From Nonomuraea fuscirosea (lineage in GTDB: Bacteria > Actinomycetota > Actinomycetes > Streptosporangiales > Streptosporangiaceae): 64,000 nucleotides of DNA. Positions within the stretch are counted from its first letter, which is position 1. Every line of letters begins with the position of its first letter. Below are positions 42,102 through 50,412 of the stretch, piece after piece. A program made the translations under genes and the position numbers. Below the pieces are notes generated by a model. It saw only the letters and a list, made by a program, of their open reading frames with translations. It did no database searches and had not been told where the DNA came from. The DNA is taken from the NCBI RefSeq assembly GCF_003001935.1, contig NZ_PVNG01000014.1, positions 124,001-188,000 on the forward strand, read 5' to 3'.

Positions 42102-43313
42102 TTGACGATTGACCCCGCTGCGACGCTCGAAACCACCCGCGGCTGCCCGTACGCCCCACCCGAGCAGCACCTGCGTCTTCTGCGGGAGCAGCCGGTCGCC
42201 AAGGTCACGCTGCCCGCCGGAGGCGAGGCGTGGGTCGCGGCCCGCTACGACGACATCAGGACGATCCTGACCGACCCGCGCTTCACCGCCGACCGCCGCC
42301 ATCCCAGCATGCCGCGGCTGGCCCAGGACACCGGGAGCGGGCTGGCCGACTCGCCGCTGCCCAAGATGATGCTGGAGATGGACCCGCCCGAGCACGGGCC
42401 GGCCCGGCGCGCCGTGATCGGCGAGTTCACCGTCCGGCGCATGGCGGCGCTGCGCCCGCGCATCCAGCAGATCGTGGACGAGCACCTGGACGCCATGCTC
42501 GACGGGCCGAAGCCGGCCGACCTGGTCCGCGCGCTGGCGATGCCGGTGCCCTCCCTGGTCATCTGCGAGCTGCTCGGCGTGCCGTACGCCGACCACGACT
42601 TCTTCCAGCTGCACTCGGCGCGGCTGCTGGACCGCAGGACCACGCAGGACGAGCGCGGGCACGCCGTGCTGGAGCTGGCCCTCTACCTGGACAAGCTGAT
42701 CAAGGCCAAGGAGCAGGAGCCCACCGACGACCTGCTCAGCCGGCAGATCGCCAAGCAGCGCGAGAACGACGGCGCGGTGGACGGCCCGGCGCTGCTCAGC
42801 CTGGCGTTCCTGCTGCTCATCGCCGGGCACGAGACCACGGCCAACATGATCTCGCTCGGCACGTACCAGCTGCTGCGCGACCCTGAGGCGCTGGCCGCGC
42901 TGCGTGCCGACCCGGCGAAGACGGTGAACGCCGTCGAGGAGATGCTGCGTTACTTCACCATCGCCGAGTTCGCCATGGTGCGGGTGGCCACGGCCGACGT
43001 GGAGCTCGGCGGCACGGTGATCCCGGCGAACTCCGGGGTGCTCATGCTGGCCAACGCCGGCAACCGCGACCCGGAGACGTTCACGGACGCGCAGCGCTTC
43101 GACGTCGACCGCGGCGCCCGCAACCACCTGGCCTTCGGCTACGGCGCCCACCAGTGCCTGGGGCAGAACCTGGCCCGGGTGGAGCTGGAGATCGTCTTCG
43201 AGACGCTGCTGCGGCGGATGCCCGGGCTGCGGCTGGCCGTGCCGGAGGAGGAGCTGGCGTTCAAGGAGGATTCGACGGTGTACGGCATGTACGAGCTGCC
43301 GGTCACCTGGTGA
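42102..43313 (+). CDS. Cytochrome P450
   Basis: A 403-residue soluble bacterial P450: WVAARYDDIRTILTDPRFTA, DPPEHGPARRAVIGEFTVRR (C-helix), AGHETTANMISLG (I-helix oxygen-activation motif), EEMLRY (ExxR), and FGYGAHQCLGQNLA with heme-ligand Cys at about 352. The pattern resembles CYP105/CYP107-type monooxygenases of actinomycetes. Electrons would come from a ferredoxin and reductase, neither of which is adjacent. I choose TTG at 42102, 4 bases after GGGGAG; ATG at 42090 or 42078 are longer options with poorer sites. It follows the MFS exporter, so detoxification or tailoring of the same molecule is plausible. Confidence 0.92.
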   Translation: MTIDPAATLETTRGCPYAPPEQHLRLLREQPVAKVTLPAGGEAWVAARYDDIRTILTDPRFTADRRHPSMPRLAQDTGSGLADSPLPKMMLEMDPPEHGPARRAVIGEFTVRRMAALRPRIQQIVDEHLDAMLDGPKPADLVRALAMPVPSLVICELLGVPYADHDFFQLHSARLLDRRTTQDERGHAVLELALYLDKLIKAKEQEPTDDLLSRQIAKQRENDGAVDGPALLSLAFLLLIAGHETTANMISLGTYQLLRDPEALAALRADPAKTVNAVEEMLRYFTIAEFAMVRVATADVELGGTVIPANSGVLMLANAGNRDPETFTDAQRFDVDRGARNHLAFGYGAHQCLGQNLARVELEIVFETLLRRMPGLRLAVPEEELAFKEDSTVYGMYELPVTW

Positions 43314-43399
43314 CCGTCGGAGCGTTAGTTTCAGCTAGTTTCCGATAGTTACCGAAAACTCGCGGCACGTACGCGCTGTACAGCGGCTCAATACCGAGC

Positions 43400-43448
43400 A
43401 AGCCCTCCGAAATTTTTCGGAGTCTTCTTGACATGTTTCGGAGGGCTT
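43400..43448. promoter_or_regulatory. Triple TTTCGGAG operator upstream of the CE15 esterase
   Basis: AAGCCCTCCGAAA (43400-43412) is perfectly complementary to TTTCGGAGGGCTT (43436-43448), and a third copy TTTCGGAG (43415-43422) forms a compact palindrome with the first, CTCCGAAATTTTTCGGAG. GAAA/TTTC-type palindromes are characteristic operators of LacI-class regulators of xylan and hemicellulose genes in actinomycetes. TTGACA at 43428-43433 could be a -35. Confidence 0.6.
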
Positions 43449-43492
43449 CCCACACTGATCGCCAACGCCCCCACCCGGGAGGGAGAGCTCTG

Positions 43493-45409
43493 GTGATCAT
43501 CAGCTTGGTCCGCTCCAGGATGCTCGCACGAGTCGTCGCCCTGGCGGCCGCGACGACGCTCACGTTCGCCGGAGGGGCGCCGGTGGCGGGGGCCGCGGCC
43601 GTGCCGCCCGTTCAGGCCGCCGCGGCGCACGGAGCCGTCGCGGCTGCTGCCGGTGACGAGAACGAGGGCGCCGACTGTGTGGTGCCCGGTCTGCCCGACG
43701 CCGGCTCGCTGCCGTCGATCTCCCGGCTGCCCGACCCGTTCAGGAAGCTGAACGGGTCGCGGATCACCAGCAGGGCCGACTGGCGGTGCCTGCGCGAGGA
43801 GACCAAGCGGCTCGCGGAGAAGTTCGTCTACGGCGAGAAGCCGCCCAAGCCGTCGAGCGTCACGGGGACGGTCTCGAGCACCGGCATCACCGTGAACGTG
43901 AGCCACAACGGCAGAAGCTCCAGTTTCTCGGCGAGCGTCTCGCTGCCGAGCGGCACCGGGCCCTTCCCCGCCGTCGTCGTCCTCGGCGGGTTCGGCGCGG
44001 ACACGGCCGCCATCAGGGCCGCCGGCGCCGCCGTCATCAGCTACGACCCGTACGCGGTCGGCCGGGAGGGCACGCCGCGCAGCAACAAGCAGGGCGCCTT
44101 CTACAGCGTCTACGGCTCCTCCAGCAGCACCGGGCTGCTGCTCGCCTGGGGCTGGGGCGTGAGCCGGATCATCGACGTCATCGAGCAGTCGGGCGGCGAT
44201 CTGCTCAAGGCGGACGCCACCGGCGTCACCGGCTGCTCCCGCTTCGGCAAGGGCGCCTTCGTGGCCGGCGCCTTCGACCAGCGCATCGCGCTCACCATGC
44301 CGATCGAGTCGGGCAGCGCCGGCGTGCCGATCTTCCGGGGCATCCCAGGAGAGGGCGCCCAGAGCCTGAGCAGCGCGTACGGCGAGCAGCCGTGGCTGGG
44401 CGACGCGTTCGGCTCGTTCACCGGCAGCCCGGCCCGGCTGCCCGTGGACACCCACCAGCTCGTGGCCATGGTCGCGCCGCGCGGACTGTTCGTCATGGAC
44501 AACCCGCACATCACCAACCTCGGCCCCAGGTCCGCGAGCGTGGCGGCGCTGGGCGGAGCCGAGGTGTACAAGGCGCTCGGAGCGGGCGAGAACATCACGT
44601 ACTGGTCCGACGTACAGGACGGCAGCCACTGCGCCAACCGGCCCGAATGGCGCACCCCGCTGCAGCAGCACATCCAGAAGTTCCTGCTGCGGACGGGCGA
44701 CGCGCCCGGCGCCATGCGGATCTCGGCCAGGGCGGCCGGCAACCTGGCGGAGTGGCGCGACTGGCAGACGCCCGCGCTCGGCGGCGGCTCCGGCGACACG
44801 ACCGCGCCGAGCCCGCCCGGCACCCCGGCCGCGTCCGCCGTGACCGCCACCGGCGCCACGCTGACCTGGGCCGCCTCGACCGACGACACCGGCGTCACCG
44901 GGTACGACGTGCTGCGCGCGCCCGGCGCGAGCGGCGGCACGTTCACACAGGCCGGCTCCTCGGCCACGACCTCCTTCAGCGACACCGGGCTGTCGCCCGG
45001 CACCACCTACCGCTACCAGGTCAGGGCGCGGGACGCCGCGGGCAACGCCTCGCCGGTGTCGGGCACCGTCCAGGTCACCACCCAGCCCGGCCCCTCCACC
45101 GGGGGCTGCACGGCCCTCGCCACCGTGCAGACCCAGTGGGCCACCGGGTACGTCGTCCAGCCCCTGACCATCACCAACACCGGCACGTCCGCCATCGGCG
45201 GCTGGACGGTCACCTTCACGCTGCCGGCCGGGCACACGCTGACCGGCTCGTGGAACGTCGCCGCCACCGTCAGCGGGCAGACCGTGACCTTCAGGAACGC
45301 CGCCCACAACGGCTCGCTCGCCCCGGGGGCGGCCACCACCAGCGTCGGCTTCCAGGCCACCCGCCCGAACGGCGACACCGCCCTTCCGTCCGGCTACACC
45401 TGCGCCTGA
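43493..45409 (+). CDS. Secreted CE15 glucuronoyl-esterase-like enzyme with FN3 and CBM2 modules
   Basis: A 638-residue exported enzyme. Signal peptide about 1-36; catalytic alpha/beta-hydrolase domain about 75-420 with the CE15 serine motif GCSRFGKGA (Ser249), acidic residue in PIESGS (Glu272) and His379 in DGSHCANRPEW; a linker; a fibronectin type III domain about 438-530 (TAPSPPGTPAASAVTATGAT to SPVSGTVQVTT); and a C-terminal family-2 carbohydrate-binding module of about 100 residues bounded by cysteines (GCTALATVQTQWATGYVV, NTGTSAIGGWTVTFTLP). CE15 enzymes cut ester links between glucuronoxylan and lignin. GTG at 43493 follows GGGAGGGAGAG. The operator at 43400-43448 suggests induction by xylan products. 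Confidence 0.92.
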   Translation: MIISLVRSRMLARVVALAAATTLTFAGGAPVAGAAAVPPVQAAAAHGAVAAAAGDENEGADCVVPGLPDAGSLPSISRLPDPFRKLNGSRITSRADWRCLREETKRLAEKFVYGEKPPKPSSVTGTVSSTGITVNVSHNGRSSSFSASVSLPSGTGPFPAVVVLGGFGADTAAIRAAGAAVISYDPYAVGREGTPRSNKQGAFYSVYGSSSSTGLLLAWGWGVSRIIDVIEQSGGDLLKADATGVTGCSRFGKGAFVAGAFDQRIALTMPIESGSAGVPIFRGIPGEGAQSLSSAYGEQPWLGDAFGSFTGSPARLPVDTHQLVAMVAPRGLFVMDNPHITNLGPRSASVAALGGAEVYKALGAGENITYWSDVQDGSHCANRPEWRTPLQQHIQKFLLRTGDAPGAMRISARAAGNLAEWRDWQTPALGGGSGDTTAPSPPGTPAASAVTATGATLTWAASTDDTGVTGYDVLRAPGASGGTFTQAGSSATTSFSDTGLSPGTTYRYQVRARDAAGNASPVSGTVQVTTQPGPSTGGCTALATVQTQWATGYVVQPLTITNTGTSAIGGWTVTFTLPAGHTLTGSWNVAATVSGQTVTFRNAAHNGSLAPGAATTSVGFQATRPNGDTALPSGYTCA

Positions 45410-45468
45410 CCGCCTTCCGGACCTTCCGGCCCGCCCGGGACCTCCTGGCCCGCTCGCGGGACGGAGGG

Positions 45469-46842
45469 TCAGCTGGTGACGGTCACGTCGCGCAGCAGGA
45501 AGTAGCTCATGGAGTCGGCCTGCATGTAGAGGTGGAACTTCTCGGCCCTGGCCTTGGCCGTCTTGTCCGCCGTGACGATGGTGACGACGACGTACTTCTT
45601 CGAGGGGTTCGTCCGGATCGCTCCGTAGGCGAACGTGGAGAAGGTCATGTCGCTGCGGATGTTCACCGCGTTCGAGTTGAGCTTGGCCAGCCGGGTCGCC
45701 GCGGCCTTGGCCGCCGTGTCCGTCGGGAACATCATCATGACCTGCACCGCCTTGAGGTGGCCCCGGTAGGCGGTGTAGGCGACCTGGACGGCGCTCGTGC
45801 ACTTGTTCTTGGCCAGCACGCCCCGCCCGTCCACGGGGTCGCAGCTGTCGTACGTCCAGCCGGCCACCTTGGCGGCGGAGAACCTGACCCCGCTCAGGTT
45901 GAACTTCCAGTCGCCGAACTCGGTGTGCGCGATCGGCGAGCCCGGCTGGGCCCGGCCGGAGGCGGGCGGGGTGGCCGTGGGGTCGGCGGCCGGCTCCGAC
46001 GGCTCACCCGACGGTTCGGCCTCCGGTTCGTCGGAGGCCCCGGCCGACGCCTCGTCCGCGGGCCCGCCCGACGGCTCGTCACCGGCGTCGCCGGCCGCGT
46101 CGGAGGGCGCGTCGGACTGCCACGGCGCCGTCGTCGGGAACGAGGTCGCGCTGCTCGGCAGGGCGGCGGGCGCCTCCGGGGAGCCGAGGTAGGTCACCGC
46201 GCCCACCGTGCCGCCGGCCAGCAGGAGCAGGCCCAGCCCGATGGACAGGCCGATGACCAGGGTGTTGCCGCGCCGGGGCGCCGTGCCGTAGTCGTGCCGG
46301 GGCAGCCCGTACAGGTCGGCCTGCCCGTACTGGGTCGCCCGGCCGTAGGCGTCACCCTGCCCGTAGGCGTCGCCCCGCCCGTCAGCATCGCCCCGCCCGT
46401 AGGCGTCAGCCTGTCCGTGGCCGTTGCCCCGCCCGTAGGCGTCGCTCTGTCCGTACGTGTCTCCCTGCCCGTAGGCGTCGGCGCGTCCGTGCCGGGTCGG
46501 CCGGCTGTACCGGTCCTGCGGCTCGTACGGGCCCGCCTGCCCATGCCGGCCCGATCGGGCGTACTGGTCCCCCTGTTCGTACGAGCCCGCATGCCCGTGC
46601 CGGCCGTACTGGTCCGCCTGCTCGTAGGGACCGGGCGGGCCGGGTAAGCGGGGTGAGCCGAAGTCGGGTGGCGGGCCGCCCTGCCGGGGCTGTGGGCCGT
46701 TGCCGGGCCGGCCGGGGCCTGAGCCGGCTGACCGGGGGCCGTGGCCCGGCCATGGCGCGGCGGGAGCGGGCTGCGGCCTGCCGTCCGGGGTCCCCTGCGC
46801 GGCCCGGGGATCTTGCGGATGATGAGGTGGAGGGTAGGTCAT
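45469..46842 (-). CDS. Single-pass membrane protein with disordered YGQGDA-repeat N-terminus
   Basis: A 457-residue protein in three parts. Residues 1-190 are disordered and Pro/Gly/Tyr-rich, with hexapeptide-like units such as AYGQGD, AYGRGD and QYGQAD between 72 and 180, encoded by near-identical 18-bp units. Residues 194-217 (TLVIGLSIGLGLLLLAGGTV) form one membrane helix. An acidic Ser/Pro/Glu linker (about 225-300) leads to an outer domain of about 150 residues (WKFNLSGVRFSAAKVAGWTY, CDPVDGRGVLAKNKCTSAVQ, RGHLKAVQVMMMFP) with two cysteines that may pair. Topology is type II (N-in) by charge. Not assigned to a named family; the domain plan resembles actinomycete septal or wall-associated proteins. 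ATG at 46842. Confidence 0.75.
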   Translation of the reverse strand: MTYPPPHHPQDPRAAQGTPDGRPQPAPAAPWPGHGPRSAGSGPGRPGNGPQPRQGGPPPDFGSPRLPGPPGPYEQADQYGRHGHAGSYEQGDQYARSGRHGQAGPYEPQDRYSRPTRHGRADAYGQGDTYGQSDAYGRGNGHGQADAYGRGDADGRGDAYGQGDAYGRATQYGQADLYGLPRHDYGTAPRRGNTLVIGLSIGLGLLLLAGGTVGAVTYLGSPEAPAALPSSATSFPTTAPWQSDAPSDAAGDAGDEPSGGPADEASAGASDEPEAEPSGEPSEPAADPTATPPASGRAQPGSPIAHTEFGDWKFNLSGVRFSAAKVAGWTYDSCDPVDGRGVLAKNKCTSAVQVAYTAYRGHLKAVQVMMMFPTDTAAKAAATRLAKLNSNAVNIRSDMTFSTFAYGAIRTNPSKKYVVVTIVTADKTAKARAEKFHLYMQADSMSYFLLRDVTVTS

Positions 46843-47040
46843 GGCCTCATTGTGCGGCGGCGATCCGGCCCTGGACCGGCTCCACGGCAGTCCGGCATCA
46901 GAGTGAACCAGCGCCGCGCGGCCGTACGTACTAGAGCGATACCCGCACGCGACCCCGGCCGAGGATGCTGCGGAGAGTGCGGCGGGCGGCCGGATGACCG
47001 GAGAACATCCCGGCGATCTGTCCCGGCCGCCCGGCGCGGG

Positions 47041-47130
47041 TCAGGAGTTGCAGCCGCAGCTGCAACCGGCGGCACATGAGCAGGACGATCCGTGTCCGCA
47101 GGAGCAGGACTTCTTCGTGGTTGCCGTCAT
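47041..47130 (-). CDS. 29-residue cysteine-rich peptide, metallothionein-like or modified-peptide precursor
   Basis: ATG at 47130 opens a 29-codon frame with seven cysteines and a single histidine after a short Thr/Lys start: KKSCSCGHGSSCSC, then AAGCSCGCNS. The density of CxC and SC pairs suits a small zinc or copper thiolate binder. Azole or lanthionine peptide precursors look similar, but no cyclodehydratase, dehydratase or YcaO gene lies in the window. No clear ribosome site; AATAAA about 10 bases upstream could be the -10 of a leaderless promoter. The frame is open further upstream without a better start. The gaps on both sides (46843-47040 and 47131-47344) hold no other gene. Confidence 0.5.
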   Translation of the reverse strand: MTATTKKSCSCGHGSSCSCAAGCSCGCNS

Positions 47131-47344
47131 GCAGGCATTTATTGCGCGAAGTGAGCACCGCCTAACTCTCCGCGAGGCGACAAACCCCCTCCCTTCCCGC
47201 GACAGCCCCCTGCACGCCGCCGTCCCCCTCCCCTGCCCGGAGACCTCGATCAACGGGCGGGAAACGTCCCGTGTTAAGGGCACGACCTGCGGGCAGGGGT
47301 CGCCTCATGGCCCGCCGACGCCGGGCTGTTAAGGGGGATGCGTC

Positions 47345-48382
47345 ATGGGGGGAAACGCCGGCAGGATGCGCGCCGTCGCGTACCGGAAGAGCCTTCCGCT
47401 GGACGACGGCGAGAGCTTGGTGGACGTCGAGCTGCCCGTCCCCGAGCCGGGACCGACCGATCTGCTGGTCCGGGTGGAGGCCGTCGCGGTCAACCCCGTC
47501 GACTACCAGACGCGTAAGTACACCGACCCGGGAGGCGAGCCCAAAGTGCTCGGCTGGGACGCGGCGGGCACGGTCGTCGCGACCGGCGACCGGGCCGAGC
47601 TGTTCAGGACCGGGGACGAGGTGTACTACGCGGGCGCGCACGACCGTCCCGGTTGCGACTCCGAGTACCACGTCGTGGACGAGCGGCTCGTCGCCCGCAA
47701 GCCCGCCACGCTGACCTTCACCGAGGCCGCCGCGCTGCCGCTGACCTCGCTGACCGCGTGGGAGGGCCTGTTCGAACGGCTGGGCCTGCGCCGGGCGTCG
47801 CTGGAGCGGGCCGGGGCGCTGCTGGTCACCGCGGCGGCGGGCGGCGTCGGCTCGATGGTGGTGCAGCTCGCCGGGGCACTCACCGCGCTCACCGTGATCG
47901 GCACCGCCTCGCGGCCCGAGACCGTGGAGTTCGCCCGGCGCATGGGCGCCCACCACCTGGTCGACCATCACGAGCCGCTGCCGCCCCAGGTGGCCGGGAT
48001 CGTGCCCGACGGTCTCGACTACGTCTTCAGCACCGCGGGCACGGACCGGAACCTGCCGGCGTACGCCGAGATGCTCAGGCCGTTCGGCGACATCGTCGTG
48101 ATCGACGACCACGACACGCTGCCCGTCGGGGTGCTGCAGTCGAAGGCGATCTCGTTCCACTGGGAGCTGATGTTCACCCGCTCCCTCTACGGCACGCCCG
48201 ACCGGATCGCGCAGCACCGCATCCTGACCCAGGTCGCCCGGCTGGTGGACCGCGGTGTCCTGACCACCACGGCGACCAGGGACCTGGGCCGGATCGACGC
48301 CGCCCACCTGCGCGAGGCGCACCGGATCATGGAGTCCGGCACGGCCGTGGGCAAGGTGACGCTCACCGGTTTCGGCGACTGA
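47345..48382 (+). CDS. Zinc-type alcohol dehydrogenase / quinone oxidoreductase (ZADH family)
   Basis: A 345-residue medium-chain dehydrogenase of the zinc-less ZADH/QOR group: MRAVAYRKSLPLDDGESLVD, NPVDYQTRKY, LGWDAAGTVVATGD, DEVYYAG, PLTSLTAWEGLFERLGL, the NADPH-binding TAAAGGVGSMVVQLAG, and FARRMGAHHLVDHHEPLP. The catalytic zinc cysteine is absent, so it reduces enones or quinones with NADPH rather than oxidising alcohols. ATG at 47345 follows AAGGGGGATGCGTC; a second ATG seven codons on (MRAVAYR) fits the family start as well. It converges on the ABC transporter operon. Confidence 0.9.
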   Translation: MGGNAGRMRAVAYRKSLPLDDGESLVDVELPVPEPGPTDLLVRVEAVAVNPVDYQTRKYTDPGGEPKVLGWDAAGTVVATGDRAELFRTGDEVYYAGAHDRPGCDSEYHVVDERLVARKPATLTFTEAAALPLTSLTAWEGLFERLGLRRASLERAGALLVTAAAGGVGSMVVQLAGALTALTVIGTASRPETVEFARRMGAHHLVDHHEPLPPQVAGIVPDGLDYVFSTAGTDRNLPAYAEMLRPFGDIVVIDDHDTLPVGVLQSKAISFHWELMFTRSLYGTPDRIAQHRILTQVARLVDRGVLTTTATRDLGRIDAAHLREAHRIMESGTAVGKVTLTGFGD

Positions 48383-48383
48383 C

Positions 48384-48424
48384 CGGCCGGCCGTCACAAG
48401 GCCGACCCCTCACGAGGCCGGCCG
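48384..48424. terminator. Hairpin between convergent dehydrogenase and ABC genes
   Basis: CGGCCGGCC (48384-48392) pairs with GGCCGGCCG (48416-48424), a perfect 9-bp stem with a 23-base loop, directly after the dehydrogenase stop. No T-run. Confidence 0.5.
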
Positions 48425-48463
48425 ATCAGCGGCACTGGTTGATCAGCGACGCTGGTTGATCAG
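48424..48463 (-). repeat. 17-bp tandem repeat containing the ABC gene stop codon
   Basis: On the minus strand the stop-containing CTGATCAACCAG segment occurs in successive 17-bp units. TGA of the gene is at 48462-48460 and copies fall at 48445-48443 and 48428-48426. Because 17 is not a multiple of three, the copied stops fall in other frames. Confidence 0.75.
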
Positions 48464-50412
48464 TCGACCTCCACGGCGGCCTGGGCGAACTGGGCCGAGT
48501 ACAGCCGGGCGTACGCGCCGTCCGCCGCCAGCAGCGACTCGTGCGTGCCCTGCTCGACGATCCGCCCGTTCTCCATGACCAGGATCAGGCTGGCGTCGCG
48601 GATGGTGGACAGGCGGTGGGCGATCACGAAGCTGGTCCGCCCCTCGCGCAGCGAGCTCATCGCCCGCTGGATGAGCACCTCGGTCCTGGTGTCCACCGAG
48701 CTGGTCGCCTCGTCCAGGATGAGGATGGCCGGCTCGGACAGGAAGGCGCGGGCGATCGTGATCAGCTGCTTCTCGCCCGCGCTGACCGTGTTGCCCTCCT
48801 CGTCGACCACGGTGTCGTAGCCGTCGGGCAGCGTGTGGGCGACGCGGTCCACGTGGGCGGCCCGCGCGGCGGCCTCGATCCGCTCCTTAGTGGCGTCCTC
48901 GGCCCCGTAGCCGATGTTCTCCGCGATGGTGCCGCCGAACAGCCAGGTGTCCTGCAGCACCATGCCGATGTTGGCGCGCAGCTCCTCCCTGGACATCTCG
49001 GCGATGTCGACGCCGTCCAGCGTGATGCGCCCGCCGGTCACCTCGTAGAAGCGCATGACGAGGTTGACCAGCGTCGTCTTGCCGGCGCCGGTCGGGCCGA
49101 CGATGGCCACGGTCTGGCCGGGCTCGACGGTCAGCGACAGGTCCTCGATCAGCGGCCGGTCGGGCGCGTACCGGAAGGACACGTTCTCGAACGCGACCCG
49201 TCCGCGCACCTCGGCGGGCCGCGCGGGCTGCTCCGGCTCGGGCGACTGCTCGGGCGCTTCGAGCAGCTCGAAGACCCGTTCGGCGGAGGCGACGCCGGAC
49301 TGCACGAGGTTCGCCATGCCGGCCACCTGGGTCAGCGGCTGGCTGAACTGCCGCGAGTACTGGACGAACGCCTGCACGTCGCCCAGCGAGATGGAGCCCG
49401 AGGCCACCTTGAGCCCGCCCACCACGGCGACCAGCACGTAGTTGAGGTTGCCGATGAACATCATGGCCGGCTGGATCATCCCGGAGATGAACTGGGCCTT
49501 GAAGCTGGCGTTGAACAGGTCCTGGTTGTGCTCGGCGAAGGTGCCGGCGGCCTCCTTCTGCCGGCCGAACACCTTGACCAGCGTGTGGCCGCCGTACATC
49601 TCCTCGATGTGGCCGTTGAGCTTGCCCGTGGACGACCACTGCTTGATGAACTGCGGCTGCGACCGCTTGCCGATGACGGCGGTGACGTAGACCGACAGCG
49701 GCACCGAGATCAGCGCGATGAGCGCGAGCACCGGTGAGATCCAGAACATGACGACCAGCACCGCGATGACCGTCAGCAGCGAGGAGATGAGCTGGCTCAT
49801 CGTCTGCTGCAGCGACTGGGCGATGTTGTCGGTGTCGTTGGTGGCGCGGCTGAGGATCTCGCCGCGCGGCTGGCCGTCGAAGTAGCTCAGCGGCAGCCGG
49901 CCCAGCTTGGCCTCGATCCGCTCGCGCAGCCGGGACGCGGCCCGCTGGACCACGATCGTGGTGAGCCGGAACTGCACGATGCCGAGCAGCCCCGCCAGCA
50001 CGTAGACCGCCAGCACCCAGCCGAGCACATGGGCCAGCGCGGTGAAGTCGATGCCCTGACCGGGCACCACGCTCATGGCCGAGACCATGTCGGCGAAGGT
50101 GTCCTGGCCGCGGGCGCGCAGCCCGGCCACGGCCTCCGCCTTGGTGCTCCCGGCGGGCAGCTGGGCGCCGATGATGCCGGAGAAGATCAGGTCGGTGGCG
50201 TGGCCGAGGATCTTGGGGCCGGACACGGTCAGCGCCACGCTGGCCGTGCCGAGGGCCAGGATGACGGCCAGCATCGCCCGCTCGGGGCGCAGCAGGCGGA
50301 CCAGGCGGCGCAGGGTGCCGCCGAAGTCGAGGGCCTTCTCGGCGGGCCCGCTCAGCATCCGGCCCGGGCCGAATCCTGGCTGGGGACGGCGCGGGGGCGC
50401 CTGGGTGGTCAC
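48460..50412 (-). CDS. ABC exporter half-transporter (fused membrane and ATPase domains), second subunit
   Basis: A 650-residue type IV ABC exporter half: six membrane helices (LAVILALGTASVALTVSGPK, VLGWVLAVYVLAGLLGIVQF, LLTVIAVLVVMFWISPVLAL), then the ATPase with Walker A GPTGAGKTT, Q-loop MVLQDTWLFGG, Walker B ILILDEATSSVD, and H-loop VIAHRLST. The signature motif reads TVSAGEKQL instead of LSGGQ, an AGE variant seen in one half of asymmetric heterodimers. GTG at 50412 overlaps the preceding ABC gene as GTGA, so the two are coupled and form a heterodimer. An extra extracytoplasmic segment around residues 75-115 (PAGSTKAEAVAGLRARGQDT) separates the first two helices. Export of a drug or lipid is likely. 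Confidence 0.93.
   Translation of the reverse strand: MTTQAPPRRPQPGFGPGRMLSGPAEKALDFGGTLRRLVRLLRPERAMLAVILALGTASVALTVSGPKILGHATDLIFSGIIGAQLPAGSTKAEAVAGLRARGQDTFADMVSAMSVVPGQGIDFTALAHVLGWVLAVYVLAGLLGIVQFRLTTIVVQRAASRLRERIEAKLGRLPLSYFDGQPRGEILSRATNDTDNIAQSLQQTMSQLISSLLTVIAVLVVMFWISPVLALIALISVPLSVYVTAVIGKRSQPQFIKQWSSTGKLNGHIEEMYGGHTLVKVFGRQKEAAGTFAEHNQDLFNASFKAQFISGMIQPAMMFIGNLNYVLVAVVGGLKVASGSISLGDVQAFVQYSRQFSQPLTQVAGMANLVQSGVASAERVFELLEAPEQSPEPEQPARPAEVRGRVAFENVSFRYAPDRPLIEDLSLTVEPGQTVAIVGPTGAGKTTLVNLVMRFYEVTGGRITLDGVDIAEMSREELRANIGMVLQDTWLFGGTIAENIGYGAEDATKERIEAAARAAHVDRVAHTLPDGYDTVVDEEGNTVSAGEKQLITIARAFLSEPAILILDEATSSVDTRTEVLIQRAMSSLREGRTSFVIAHRLSTIRDASLILVMENGRIVEQGTHESLLAADGAYARLYSAQFAQAAVEVD

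Noticed and set aside
47041..47130. Thiopeptide or lanthipeptide cluster around the Cys-rich peptide
   Set aside because: No dehydratase, YcaO or cyclase gene lies in the window, so only the peptide itself is reported.
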